Notes: a model not told the origin generated them from the letters alone. A DNA stretch of 64,000 nt from Chondrilla cf. caribensis (GCA_964020155.1 OZ026546.1:2542900-2606899), one strand, 5' to 3'; shown: positions 35,391-48,790, counted from the first letter of the stretch. Numbers and translations are program-made.

Positions 35391-38351
35391 TATCGCCATT
35401 TTACTGAATGAACACTGCTCACTGCCTGAGCTCCCATACTTAAGGGTGGAAACCTCCCTTATTCACAGGTGAGTAACATTTGCGGATTCAGATCGGAAGT
35501 CACTAGCTACATCTATAGACCGTACGCCCATGTTAGGTTTACTAGTTAGCAGGTTTGAATTGGGTATATAGGGTGGGGTGAAGTTGGAATGGGTATATAG
35601 CAAATGGGAATCTGCATCTTGTTATTCTTTTAATTAAGTCGTGTATGGATGCCTGCCTTCTTTTGAGTCCTAAGTCCTAATTAATAGCATCGTCAAGCCC
35701 CCTATTGTCCAACAATTTGGATTGTAGCGCAATGAATTTTAGCTGTGCGAACCATTTTTGTAATCAAGTTTGATGTCAAACCATAGATACTCAAACTGAT
35801 GCTGAATTCATCCAAAGGTAGTAGGGTGTTTAGGATTTGTTTAATCTACTATTTAACCTCAGTTACCAATAATATGCGTTGAACATAATTCCATTCATTG
35901 TCTTATATTCTATGTTTATAAGCTGCTTGAATAAATCTAGGAGTTAATAGACGTGTATTAAAGAGGAGATATTCATGGATCAAACTGTTTGCAACTTCCT
36001 ATGCAAATATTATGTACTATTCCGAGCCTTTTTTTTTCTTGCTTTCGCTCAACTACAGCTTCGTTCCTAATCTAAGTAACTGTACATTAGAATACTGTTG
36101 GTAATCATTATTTGTCAAATTTTAAATTATGCCATGACCTGTGCTGTACACTGTTATCACGTTTTTGGGACACTTGTAGATCTACCCCCATCTGGTGAAG
36201 GATTATATAGAGTGCTCCAAACTTACCTGTTGTGGGGAGACTCTATATGCCATTACTTTGGGTCTGGTATCAGAGCAAGCCAAAGTTATGAACAAGAAAT
36301 TTCCCAGCAGAATTATAGAGGACTACCTGCTCTCAATTGTTGGTGGAATGGGCACTATGGACAATCATAATGGAATCATATACCTGGAGGTGCTTGCTTA
36401 AGGTCATAAAGGAAAATGTAGAATATAATAATGGCTGATGAATTAGAAGAGCTTGCTACAAATGAATATTGGATCCTGGCCAAGCCTTCTACGGTCGGCA
36501 TGTAATTATGACAGGTGTACATACTAACCTCACATAGCCAGGCTCGCGGCCCTGCATGTATCTGTGCAGTTGCTCATGTATTTATAATATTTGAGGCCCA
36601 CTGGTAAAAGGTCCCACTTTGAGAAGTGAAGGCAAGAATGCTCTTGGCTACATGTCCCTACATGTGGAGGGCTGGGGTATACAATATGATTATGTAACAA
36701 TAAAACACGAATAATTTTGTAATCCAGTTGGATGTCAAACTGATGCTAGATCTATGATTCATCCAAAGGTAGTAGCGTGTTTAGGATTTGTTTTAATGTA
36801 ATTTTTTACCATTACCCATAACATGCATTGAAATTAATTCCATTCATTGTCTTATGTTCTGTGTTTATAAGCTGCTGAATAAATCTAGGAGTTAAAAGAC
36901 ATGCATGTGTTGATGAGGAGATATTAATGAATCAAACTGTTTGCAACGTCCTTCCTTTGGAGTTGTGAAAGTTAAACTCAAGTCAGGATAACTGGAGCCA
37001 GAATATCAGTACATTGTTGCAACAAGTAAAGCATAATATTCATACATCATGCTTACTGGGAATATGTATTTGTTTGCAGTCACTGTGCTCGTGACTGCCA
37101 GAATAATATCTATTTAGTATAAAACCTTTTGATTGTATCACATGCATATTGAATTTTAATAGAATCATATTATATACACATAAATGGGATGTAAATTAGT
37201 ACCCACAAGGTGTACATGCATTTTCTGAAACACTAAAGCAAGCAGAGAACTAAACATGAACATAATAATACAATATTATTCACAATCTTTAATGAGCAGC
37301 TATCATGCATATGCATGTACATGCACACACAAATACAACACATGCAGTCACGTACACCCACACTACACAAGGGAAACAATCCCCATCACTGCAGACATAA
37401 ACACATGCTCAAATGATTGATTGGTTCGTCCTATTCATCTAGTGTGAGGGAAGGTTACATACAGGTATCTGCACCTGAAAAGCAGATTAAATTCTTTGGA
37501 GGTCCTGGGTGATATAAACTCGTTGACAAGAATGTTTGTAATGCCATGCTTTTACCAAAGCCTTAGCCATCAGGGATATAGGTAGAGAAATTAAAACCAT
37601 GTGTAAACCTGTACTCTTCAATGAAAATGAATATATTATTGTCTGTGGACTTCAGGAGTGATCAACCTAGCAGTACCTCAGGGACTTGTGAATGCTAAAA
37701 CATTCTATAATAAGAAAAATTACTATTATAATATTATACCTTAGGAGGCTGTTAGCATTCTTGTCTACTGTTAGTATATCTTGCAGTATAAATTGTATGC
37801 AGCATCAGAAGCAACTTGTATCTCTACTTTTTGATTTGTATGTCCCTAATATATACAAGCTTTCAGATAAGTAATAATACTAGACTAGGTATAATAATGA
37901 CAGTTTAGTGCATGGGCAAATCCAGTGAAAGTGGAACATAATTTCACAATTCTATATGTAGCTTCTTAGTAATGGCTGCTCAGTCTGTAGCTACGTATAT
38001 ATAAATTTATATGCATGATCCAATTACAAGTAATGTTACGGAGAAGGTATGTTCACTGACTCAGTCTTACATACATATATTATTTTATGGGCTTACCTAG
38101 TTTTGTAGATTTGGAAGAGGCATATTATTATAATTATGGCACTCTCAATAGAATTATTGTTGTGGGCACAATTGTATGCACAGAAACAGATAATAATTGC
38201 TTTTATTATTATTATGGAACAGCTATTATCCAATAATTATAAACTAATAACATGCTTATTTACAAACAATACATAAAATCAAATTTAATAGTAAATATTG
38301 TAAGCATATAACATTGGCACATCATTCATTACATCAAAGAACACGCAATTA
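35391..38351. other. Spacer between duplication unit C and the kinase-Kelch gene pair
   Basis: No supported gene. A ~250-bp block is repeated in direct orientation at about 35,748-35,998 and 36,712-36,957 (shared words: GATGTCAAAC, CATCCAAAGGTAGTAG, TTATAAGCTGCT, GAGGAGATATT, AAACTGTTTGCAAC). ORFs at 36,098-36,401 have no splice or homology support. Confidence 0.5.
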
Positions 38352-41300
38352 TCATGAATGAAATGTACAAGCTTCTACGGATTTGGTTGCTCCATAGCCA
38401 CACATGACATAAATTTGTGTCTTTCCATCCGCTGAGAATAGACTGCAGGCACATGAAGATCGTGCTTGAGTGAGTTGGCAGATTTCCGTCCAAGTCTTTT
38501 GACTTTCGTTGTATAAGAAAGTTGACTTCTGATGACAGCCCTTATTGTTATTGCGACCTCCAACTGCTATCAAGCAGTCTTTGAAACTGCACAAACCACT
38601 ACACATCAAGGGCAATTCAGGTAATAATTCCCAAAATGTTTGTGAAACTGCTGATTTAGAAACAGAATGTTTGAGGTCAGATAAAATTTCAGTCACTTTT
38701 GCAGAGTACAGCAATTTGGCAGTATATACTCCCAATCCTAGAAAAATTGTCTCTCCTAGGATAGTGCATTGCATGTGATAAGATGGTGTTGGTAAGCGGC
38801 ATACTTCATACCACATAGGGATTGGAAGAGATGTGTCAACTACTTCAACAGAAGACAGCACTTGGTCGGCACAATTCCTACCACCCGCAATGAGGATATA
38901 GACATCGAAACCAGTAGCCATGGCATTGTATCTTCCTTGTTTCAAGGATGGTACTGATGTGTCCCAGATATGATTACAGTCAAGACTGAATACTTCAGAT
39001 GAACATTCCTCTTCCTGATTGTCCATTTTCCAGTCTCCTCCCAGAATGTGAAGTTTGTGATTGGCCATAGCCATGGCAAATCTGCACATTTCTCGGTTTC
39101 CATGGAACGGCATTTGTGACCATTTTTTGTTCACAACATCAAATACATAGAGGCTATTGTGATATCGCCAACGTCTTTCCCCTACAAATATCTTTCTGTT
39201 GAAGTAAACTGCCACTGGACTGAAAATGTCTGTCATGCAATCTGGTTCTTCTTCCCATTTCAATTTGAGAGCACAATCACAAAATTTGTCTTTATCACTC
39301 ACCTAAATTAATGATATATAATGCATGTAAATTGAATACATAATAGGACAAAGATATGTCAACAATTATACTTATTATAATATGTATAATAATAAATAAT
39401 AATAATATACACAAATATTATTTACTACCATTACTAGTTGAATTGAATTAAGTATTTTACATGACGTTATACAGTAACAGAGATGAAACTGTGTGTCAGT
39501 TCAAACAATGCATTATGAATGCATAATTATTTGTTTGAAAATGAATGTACATGTTTCATATGAATATCAAATATTGTAATGTGATTCGAGTCTAAAATGT
39601 TGATTAACTTCTAAAAATAAACTTCAAGGAATATTTTTAATGTGTTATTTTATTAATATAGTACATGACGTGAAATTCTGTTTTAACAGTCCTCAAATAT
39701 TTACTGTTTCACAATGATTATAATTATGATTACCTATGATTATAAATAACACACAATTCTTGGGTATGCAAAAATGGAAATTTGAGAAGTTAGCAATGTC
39801 CCCAAATTTGGGGACATTGCTAACAGATATGAACCAAGCAACATTCATGCAAGATCTGATTCAGAAGATTCTCTGGGAGTATGTGGGACCCAATTGCAAC
39901 CTAACTTATGAACAGGTTGTTTTTGGGATGGCTAGCAACTGGAATATATTCAAAACATGTCTCAACATATTATTTATCACCTCCTTAAATTTCGGCTGTT
40001 TCAAGGGATTATGTGCATGGGTTAATGCCCTGAGAATTGGCATAAACAGGCATGCTTATGTTTATTAAACTTGATAAATGCAATGAGAAAGCTAAATATT
40101 CAAGTTGAGGCTCAATCAGCATTTAACCGGCTAGTTCAGAGCATGTTCATGTAACACTATTGGTACTATTAATTAGGATATAGAATACAAACAACCCTTA
40201 CATGAATGTGCCTATCTGTAATTTGTCTTGGCTTCTTGCTTATGACACTAATCGCATCCTTAAGATATTCACGTTTCTGAGGAACCTTGAAGGATACACA
40301 TAAGGGAGCAATTACAACAGTCAACAATGTTGCCAGTTATGTAAAGTGAGAAAGGATTTACTTAAAACATTAAATTGTATAAATGAAGTATAATGCTCAC
40401 CGATTCTAAATGAATGGTGCTGTTTCCAATTGTGGATCCACTGACAACTGGTCCAGTGAAATACATGATGGTAGTTGCATGTTGTGTGATGGGTGCTGAA
40501 AGGGTAGGAACAACTGCACTTCCACGAGATTCCATTTCTGATGAGAAGGGGTGAATAATCATGATCCGTGCATCAATATCCTCCAATTTTCCTATCAATG
40601 CTTCTGGACTGGGCCTATCCTTTGGATTGTATTGAAGACAGCTCTCTATCATAGGAATTAGCAGTTTTTCTTCATTTCTTAAATCTGATAGGTGATGGGA
40701 ATACCATTTATATTCACTGACTGCAACAAGTGTTCCAGCTTCATTTAAAATTGTAGCAGTTGAAGGTCTGGGTAAAATATGTACTAAAGTGTGTATAATT
40801 AGTACACCAAATGAGAAAATGTCCACTTTTAAGGACAACTGTGCCATATTATGGAATTCCGGTGGCATATAACACATAGTTCCACAATTTGTTGTGTTGG
40901 GATCGGATTCATTCACTACTCGACTCATACCAAAATCTGACACTTTTGCTATGAAATAACCTGGGCGTTCTTCCTTCAGGAGAATGTTGCTAGCAGTGAG
41001 GTCGCCATGCAATAGGTTTTTGACACTATGAAGATACTCCAAAGCCTTGGAGACATGTTGTAAAATGGCGACTTTCACTTTGAGAGGAAACAGTACTAAT
41101 CTGTTCCTAGACGTGCATTGGATATGACGAGCGAGACTTTTGTCCATAATTTCGATCACTAGACAGGGAATATCCATTTCGCTATTGTCTTCATCTTCAA
41201 AGTATATTCCGTGGAATTTGACAACGTTAACATTACTCAGGGATGACCACAAGGTACACTCGTGAAGTATTTTCTCTCTAATTTCGCAACGATTCTTCTC

Positions 41301-41450
41301 AAAATCTTCTAAATCAGGAGCAAATGATTTAATCGTCGAACGCTTAATGGCACAAGGCGTATCATCTACCTTTCCTTCATATACTTTCCAGAACGCCCCT
41401 CTGCCAATTTTATCTCCTCTGGCAATAACGTTCTTGGGGAATCGATTCAT
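38352..41450 (-). CDS. TKL-like protein kinase fused to Kelch beta-propeller (gene 1)
   Basis: Three exons: 41,450-40,401 (kinase), 40,285-40,202 (linker VPQKREYLKDAISVISKKPR...) and 39,302-38,352 (Kelch). All junctions are phase 0 with donors GTGAGC and GTAAGG and acceptors TTCAAG and ATTTAG, giving about 694 aa. Kinase numbering from MNRFPK: glycine loop GRGAFWKV 16-23, Lys36, catalytic loop HGDLTASN 148-155 (Asp150, Asn155), DFG 172-174, PPE 196-198. The Arg of the usual HRD is Gly, so it is a non-RD kinase; other catalytic residues are present. The Kelch exon carries repeated Gly-Gly turns (ILGGDWK, IAGGRNC, AVGGRNN, VMCGYGA) spaced about 50 residues apart. An alternative ATG lies 16 codons upstream (41,498), but a CTCAG acceptor-like site between the two and the partner gene favour 41,450. 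Likely a cytoplasmic signalling kinase; substrate unknown. Confidence 0.75.
39789..39824. repeat. Perfect 36-bp palindrome in intron 2 of gene 1
   Basis: GTTAGCAATGTCCCCAAA followed without a spacer by its exact reverse complement. It lies in the 899-nt intron, inside an unexplained 110-codon plus-strand ORF (39,736-40,068) that has no recognised domain. Confidence 0.85.
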
Positions 41451-43372
41451 GGCACCACAATGGCCACAAGACTGAGTATATAAAGTTAATATGAACATAA
41501 ATTGGCAGGGAAGTGTATAATATTATCAGGTTCTATTATGTCGTACTGTAACTATGCGTAGTAATGATAATATTAATATTATGCTTATCACAACGACCAG
41601 TATAAATGATCTCATTTTGTGAATGGATTTTGTGGTTTCACTGTACGTAATGTCTTGTGACTTTTGTATAGCGTAGTTTCTCGTACCCAGACCCAAACTA
41701 GCTCGCCTTGATCTTGTCAGAGATTTATGTATGTATAGAGTCTACTTCGATCATTGGTTCCAGGAGTAATCATCAAGGAGATCGAGTCTGTCCATCCCTG
41801 TGAGTTAGTTGTGTGGCAATAGGGGGATTTGAGACGCCGGGACGAGTATTTTTGGGACGAGTACCTTCAAATCCGTGCCATGTTGTGCCTGAAAAGCGGG
41901 CCGTCCACGCGGACGCGGACCTGTACTGTAGTATAGCGACATCAATTAGCGCCCATAAGTGTCTAAAATGACGACCCGCAGATACGAAGATATCTTCAGT
42001 ATCTTAAGTGCGTACTGCGTATTATCTACATAAACTAGGGTAAAATGGGGCACTCTCGATAGCGGTATGTTTTTGGAAACTTATGTCAATGTGCGATGTA
42101 TTACTTCAGAGTGCGCGAGGACAACCACATGCAGCGTTCCATTGGTAACTGAATCCATAGACACTAAATACCAGTGTATTTGCTGAAACCCTAAGGTAGA
42201 ATATACACCTAACAGTGAAATCATGCATATGAGGAACTTCGAATTCCTGCATACGTATGCATGCTGTTCATTCCCATGTTTCATGTTATCACCCCATTTT
42301 ATTTTATCACTGGACCAGATCGATATCTTAATATACATCATACATAGATATCTATTATAATAATGAAGATATTGTTGACATTTGAAACAGTCTATGGCTG
42401 TGTTTTGAGGTTGAGTTAATGGTGATGTGTCCCAAATTATCTCATTCCTCTACATACTGCTTAAGATGCATACGTATATCAAAGGTATCTTTAGGCTAAT
42501 CTTGTATTTTCACCCTCACCCATTCATTTGGAATAATTAGGCATTCTTTTTTAATATAGTCATCCACAATATGAAAAAATATCAGAATTCAACAGACTTT
42601 CGTAAAATTGTCATATGTTGTAAACATTCACAATAATAATTATTTTAATATTATATAAATTTTAATAGCCAGTTCAATAGTACGACCATCATCCATTAAT
42701 AATATATGCATTGTATTATTGTAATGATATTATTAAGCATGCGAAAATACATAGGGTCCGGATTCTATTTTGGGATACCCGTTTTCTCTCGTATCTTGCC
42801 CGTTTTCTTTCATTCTTGGTGGATGTAAGGGAGCACACTATCGTAGACTTGGATGGTCCCTTTCGTTGGCAAGTTATCCCAATCAATGTGGAGCAATTGC
42901 GGTTCTCTAATTTTGGATAGATTTCATCTATTCTAGGATGGTAGTTTGTATTATATTCTCTATACGATGTACAGATACAGTGATAAATGTATTGTCTTTG
43001 TCTATTAACGATCACTAATACTGTTACTGTAATTTTGCTGATTGGTGTATTTCAGTGGATGCATGGTTTATATTATTAATAATATTGTCTATTTATAATA
43101 GAATGGTCCGAAAACAGGTACACTTAAGTAATTAAGGAAAGAACAGAGTGTCAGCATATTTGAAAATTATAATTGCATCAAACCCATGGTCATATAATAT
43201 TATTCTTATAGGTTCTAAGACTCATAGAATAGAAAATGTGCATATCATCCACTTTACCCCCGGTTTCTTAGGCCCATGAATTTATTTATTAATGCATTAA
43301 TGAAAATGATGTTACATATCATGAATTTAATATTTAGAAGTAATGTACATTATGTTATTGTGTCACAGGAAA
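41451..43372. promoter_or_regulatory. Shared intergenic region of the divergent kinase-Kelch genes
   Basis: About 1.9 kb between the two start codons, expected to hold both promoters. The part 41,600-42,660 recurs at 48,840-49,720 and 63,400-64,000, so the promoter side of gene 1 was duplicated with its kinase exon. About 41,834-42,030 is an insertion relative to those copies. Just upstream of the plus gene a TGTCACAG precedes the ATG, possibly the acceptor of a 5' UTR intron. Confidence 0.4.
41834..42030. mobile_element. Decayed relative of the Mutator-like MITE
   Basis: Other copies of the block read GGGGGATTTGAGACAAG straight on; here about 195 bp intervene. The insert shares words such as CGTCCACGCGGACGCGGAC and ATAGCGACATCAATTAGCGCCC with 62,782-63,387 (CAATTAACGCCC). 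Ends are no longer clear. Confidence 0.4.
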
Positions 43373-46300
43373 ATGATCCAGTTTCCTCCTGAAGAAGTGA
43401 AGAGAGGAGACAAAATAGGTCGAGGGTCCTATTGGAAAGTATATGAGGGAAGACTTCATGACCGGCGCTGTGCTGTGAAATGTTTTAAACCTGCGTTGAA
43501 AAATGATGAAGGTGATAGGAGCTCCCTGCAAGCCAATATTCTTCTTGAGTGTTCAAAATGGTTATCTCTTGACAACAAAAATGTTGTAAAGTTTTTTGGT
43601 ATCACCTATTATGAAGAGAAAATGCTGATTCCTTCCTTGATACTAGAGTATATGGACAAAAGTTTGCTAGATCACCTCAGAAATACTATGGCACACAAAC
43701 AGTTATTTCCTCTACATACTAAACTGTCTATTTTAGGTCAGGTCAGCGAAGGGTTGAATTACCTACATAATGACAAAGGTCTTGTTCACGGTGATCTAAC
43801 GGCAAGCAATGTTCTTCTCCGTGAAGAAAGAGCTGGATTCTTTACTTCAAAGCTGACTGATTTTGGAATGAGTCGAGCAGTAGATGGATTTGATATGACC
43901 GTCTCGAGTGCATATGGAACATTAAATTACATGCCACCAGAGGTTCTTAATGCAGGAGACACAACTTCCAAAATAGACATATATTCACTTGGTGTACTTA
44001 CTGTCCACACAATAACTCATAAATTTCCAAGACCCTCTTATGCTCTTATTTTCAATAATTCAAGGGTCCCAATTGCTGTCAGCGAATACAAACGATATGC
44101 GCATCTCTTATTGGATGTTACGGAAAGTGAAAAACTACTGTTGCCATTAATTGAATCGTGCCTTCAATATGATCCAGAGGATAGACCATCGGCTACAGGA
44201 ATCATGGCACAAATTGATGGTATTATTAGCAAATTACCACCTTCGCCACAACCTCCTCCTGAGAGCAGCAAGCAAGATGTCTATTTCACAGGTCCAGCCA
44301 TCATTGGAAATACTATTACCAACAGTGTAATCAATCTAAATATGGGAAGTGGACCTACTACACAAGTAAGAAGTTTACAACTCAAATATACATGTATGTA
44401 CATTGTATTAAGAATTTAAGGCCCAGGTGATAATATGGTGAAGCCATGCAATATTATGATAATAATGTTATAAAAAATCATTGTTGAAACCGTCACAATG
44501 ACATCAGCCATGCATAGCAACTTCCAGATAATGTTCAATAATTTGAGTTTTGAGGGAAGCCTGATACAGGATCTTTGGCAAAAATTAGAAAATGTGATAA
44601 TCATTATACATAAATTAAATATAATAATACAACCATAATCATTGCATAGGCTTATTATATTTCAGTAATTTGATGTGTAAATTTGAGGATATTGTCATTT
44701 TTAGTTTATAGCCTCCAAGTTGAATATACATTATGTTACAGTAATGCAATGTTATTGTTCACCTTCACCTTATTAGGATTTTATGCCAATATTGTTATTT
44801 TCATAAAATTAATGATACTGTAACATGTTCAATAGGTTACTCACAAACGTGGACGAGAAAACATCGACAACAGTACAGCATCCAAGATACCAAGAGAACA
44901 AGCCCCTGTGACAAATTTGGATACTCCATCAGTATGTTATTGTACAGCTTACTTGTTATTAATGTTGGTGTAACTTTCAGTGAATGTATACATGTCAAGT
45001 TCTTTCAATTGAATTGACCTTTTTATCACATTACCAGGTTGAGATTTATTTAGTGGTTAAGACATGGGCACGAGGGGAGTATGACATATAAAATACCGAG
45101 TCCTGAGGATGGGGCAAGTGCATTTTATATGTCATACTGTCCAAGTGTCCATGTTTTAACCAGTATAGCATCCGTTGCTAATGCTTTATACTGTTGCTAA
45201 CGTTTTATACATTATAAAATTGATGTATAATGGTACTTTTTCTATAGTAACGATTGCTATAATACATAACTGTCAATATTGCACCTTTATCTGTGTACTC
45301 GTTATGACCATTAATTTTCAAATGACACTTATTCTCTTCTTATTAGGTAAATGAATTGAATTTCACAGGCATTACTAAAATGCCCAGCGCAGTTGATGTA
45401 GAACATGATTCACCTTTTGCTGTTCATAGCAGTCAATATCAGCAAACTGACAGGAAGACTGTGAGAATAATATCTTTATTGCACACACAGCATATTTGAA
45501 GTATGTGTTTAGTCAAAATTCAAAATGTGTATACAGTGGAACCTCTCTATAAAGGACACGTTGGGACCATAATTTTAGTCCTTATAACAGAGGTGTCCTC
45601 AATTCAGAGGTCATTTAATACACTACAGTACTAGACTACATGGGACACAGAATGGTGTCCTTATTATAGAGGTTCTCACATTTCAGAGTTTTGTAATAGA
45701 GAGGTTCCAGTGTACTCGTGCATATTTAGTCTTCACAGTTACTGTATGTTGAGGGGTCATAATATATATTATGGTTATTGAAGGAAAATGTAGGTTAGGG
45801 TTAGAGTTAGGTTGCCTACTACTAGGTTAAGCTGTAATTGACATCTGTAGGAGGCTATGCGTATTGCATGGAAATGCCATGTTATTGTACAAGATATCTG
45901 GTGTCACTATTAGTAAGGACTCAAAATAAGTAGTCTATGACTGTCACATTGTATGTTGCCAAAATTGCATTTTGATAACTCAAGATAGTAATTCCTGGAA
46001 GTAATAAGTAATGTTTTCTACTTTTCTCAAAGATTGGAACAGCTAAATATGAAGTTATACATAGGGTATGTGTCACGGGAAATTTGTGATAAAGTACATA
46101 ACGTAATGTCACAGTAATTCTACGAGGATCAATATGTATCATAGTTATTGTAATGTGCTCATAGTTACAATGTAGTAGGATTGTATTCTAAGTAATAGTT
46201 AAATTATTGTGGCTCAATTGTAAATCAATTGTAGTGGAATTGTCGAACGATAATAGTTTTCTCCAACTCTATCATGATTCTTTTATAGTGACGATATAAT

Positions 46301-47397
46301 GTAACATAATCCTAATTGTGCTGTAATTATGTTTATATAATATTATATTTTTGATATGTGAAGTTCTCCATGAGCCATGCTGTATTATATTGTATTTGTA
46401 CCACCATATGCTATAATAATTGATTATCCCCAACATTCTATAGGTACCATCAAATTCTATTGTAGCACAGTTGCAGGCGCAAATCCCAAAAGTAGTGAAA
46501 GAAGTTAATAGTCCACAGGAAATTGAGAATCCTAGAGCAGTATACTTTAGTGGAAAAATTTGCTTATGTGAAGGATGGCGTGTTTATCACAATTCTCTCT
46601 ATATCCTCGAAGCAGCTACAAGACAGTGGTCAACTTTATCCTTTTATGACAACCAGAAAAAATGTGGATTGACTCTAGCTGTAACAAAACTGAAACTCTA
46701 TGCTATAGGTGGTCATTGGAAGAAAGAAGAATATGAAGAAATGTATTCAGGGAAGGTTGATACATTAACAAAAGATATCGTTTGGAGTCAAGAATCATTA
46801 CCACCGCTAATAACTGGAAGGCGTGCAGCTACATCGGTGGGGTTTGACAACTATGTGCTCGTGGCAGGTGGTTGGGGTAATGACGACGAATTGCTGTCTT
46901 CTGTAGAGGGTATATATACAGCACTACCTGCACCTTACTGGTGGGAAGTGTGTAGTTTGCCAGTAAAAACTCACTATTTACAAAGCACTGTAGCTAATGA
47001 CTCTGTTTACTTTGGTTTAGGATTTCACTCTGCCAAGTCTTTATATTTTGCTCAATTGTCGGATCTAGAAATGCTTATAAACAGCAAACAGATACTCAGA
47101 GATTCGGATGAAATATGGAAAGTTTTACCGGACACACCCTATAAATTGAGTGGCTTGGGTAATATTGGCAACACCCTACTAGTTGTTGGGGGTCGAGATG
47201 ATAAACAACGCAGATCATCAGCTTATGTGTATAACTGGCACAAAGGGAAATGGACAGAAGTATTTCAAGCGGAACCGGCGCGTGAATCATCAGCAGTTGT
47301 TACAAGCTCCAGTGATGACAGTTGGCAGGTGATAGTCTTGTGTGGATGGGGTGGTAACAGAACCGTCCAGTCACTAACAGTGAATGTGCACAAGTGA
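43373..47397 (+). CDS. TKL-like protein kinase fused to Kelch beta-propeller (gene 2)
   Basis: Exons: 43,373-44,365 (kinase), 44,836-44,931, 45,347-45,460, possibly a 33-nt exon at 46,033-46,065, and 46,444-47,397 (Kelch). Every junction is phase 0 with GT-AG borders (donors GTAAGA, GTATGT, GTGAGA). The product is about 718 aa, or 729 with the small exon. Numbered from MIQFPPEE: glycine loop GRGSYWKV 16-23, Lys36, HGDLTASN 139-146 (Asp141), DFG 163-165, PPE 188-190. HGD replaces HRD, as in gene 1. The linker exons are Lys/Arg- and Ser-rich, with a KRGRE motif that could serve as a nuclear signal. Kelch turns: AIGGHWK, VAGGWGN, VVGGRDD, VLCGWGG. The gene is divergent from gene 1, with the same exon order and phases, so the pair probably arose by inverted duplication. 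Two MITEs lie in its introns. Confidence 0.75.
45051..45259. mobile_element. Double-hairpin MITE, copy 3 (inverted)
   Basis: Reads TAGTGGTTAAGACATGG to CGATTGCTA, the reverse complement of the two copies in the duplicated units, with several substitutions. Lies in the intron between the second and third exons of gene 2. Confidence 0.8.
45534..45712. mobile_element. Short MITE with CAGTGGAACCTCTC ends
   Basis: 179 bp with inverted ends CAGTGGAACCTCTCTATA and TAGAGAGGTTCCAGTG, flanked by TA on both sides. CAGTNGAACC ends and a TA target are typical of pogo/Tigger-derived MITEs. No ORF. In an intron of gene 2. Confidence 0.75.
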
Positions 47398-48180
47398 TAA
47401 GCCATCCCTTTTCCCCTGAATTTTCACTGTATTTTCTACCTTGTAGCTAAACAAGTACCTTGCTCAAACTTTTTGCCTCATTGAGCCTTCATTTAATTAT
47501 ATCACCAATTTGGAAAGTTAAGGGGTCTCATAATAACTAAAATTAATATGTGTAATGTTAATTTAAATAACATATTGTTATTTACACTATTGGGTGTGGA
47601 ATAATTGTGATATTATGTAAACTGTTACACAGATTCAAATTCCAAGATTAGTACACACTGCAGCAGGATGAATAGTACGTATATAATACATATGAAACTC
47701 CTAATACACTATGACCTATTATATTCTCATGCATATCGCACATATCCACATGTCATTAAATGAACAGCATAGGGATGCATTTGCGCTGAACCCACTTACA
47801 ATCACTGGTATAATTTAATTACTTATTTTTTAGTATTATACTATAATAATTTTGTATTGTACGTACATTTAGTCTGATTAGTAATATCTGTCGATCAGCT
47901 GCACATACACATTCCATACAAACATGAAAAACATGGATTTACACTGAACATACATAATTATATTATACACATAAACATAATACATGCAGAACACATAAGT
48001 ACACAAATGCCAATGAATTCGAACATAATTATTATAACAAAAATTACATAATTATAAATTATAATATCGACATAATGCAATACTTTATAGTTTTGGTAAC
48101 AGAATTGCTGACTGCATGTGTATGAATGTGTGTTTGAGTTGCATGTATATGTCTCTACCTGTGTGTACCGTGTGTATACA
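47398..48180. other. 3' flank of gene 2
   Basis: No gene. Recurs at 54,669-54,935 and 58,165-58,630, where an R2-like LINE interrupts it. Includes the probable 3' UTR. Confidence 0.5.
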
Positions 48181-48189
48181 TGTGTGTGT

Positions 48190-48790
48190 TCACGTTCACT
48201 ACTCAACTCATACAGAAATCTGACACCTTTGCTATGACAAGTATAGAGTCCACATCAATTGCATCTATCTATGATCCAACATAGGACAGTTAACGTTTTG
48301 CAAGCATCAGTATCAAGGTTGTAGGTTAGAGATGTGATATACTATGAGCATAATGGAGGTGTATGCCCGCCAGGTTGGCTGCGCGAACAGTGACGAAACT
48401 TCGGGGTCCTGCCTTTGGCCCTCAGTAGGCGTTCTTCCTGAAGGAGAATGTTGCTAGCAGGGAGGTAGCCATGCCAAAGGCTTCTGGTCGACACTATACT
48501 GAAGATAATGAAATAGTAGAAAAATAAAAATAGATAATGAAGATACTCCAAAGCCTTGGAGACATGTAAAATAGTGGCTTTCACTTGAGAGGAAACAGTA
48601 GCTACTAATCTGTTTCTAGACGTGCATTGGATATGACGAGCGAGACTTTTGTCCATAATTTCGATCACTAGACAGGGAATATCCATTTCGTTATTCTCTT
48701 CATCTTCAAAGTGGAATTTTACAACGTTGAAATCACTTAGGGATGACCACAGAGTTTTAGCAAAGTCCTGTATTAGAAGCCTCGCAAGTA
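48190..48790 (-). pseudogene. Dead kinase, copy of gene 1 exon 1 (block D1)
   Basis: Reading from 48,790 down: remnants of the N-lobe with indels, then MDIPCLVIEIMDKSLARHIQ (48,686 onward), KALEYLH, an insertion, HGYLPASN and LLQEER. A further ~190-bp insertion (about 48,238-48,430) precedes the DFG region at 48,190-48,230, which reads SDFCMS then stop. The catalytic Asp of HGD is Tyr and the Gly of DFG is Cys, besides frameshifts. The N-terminal exon start is lost, and no matching Kelch exon of gene 1 follows. Confidence 0.75.

Noticed and set aside
36098..36401. Two overlapping ORFs in the spacer
   Set aside because: No splice sites, homology or conservation to support them; left as unexplained.
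39736..40068. 110-codon plus ORF as a gene
   Set aside because: It sits in an intron of the minus kinase-Kelch gene, contains a perfect palindrome, and shows no recognisable domain.
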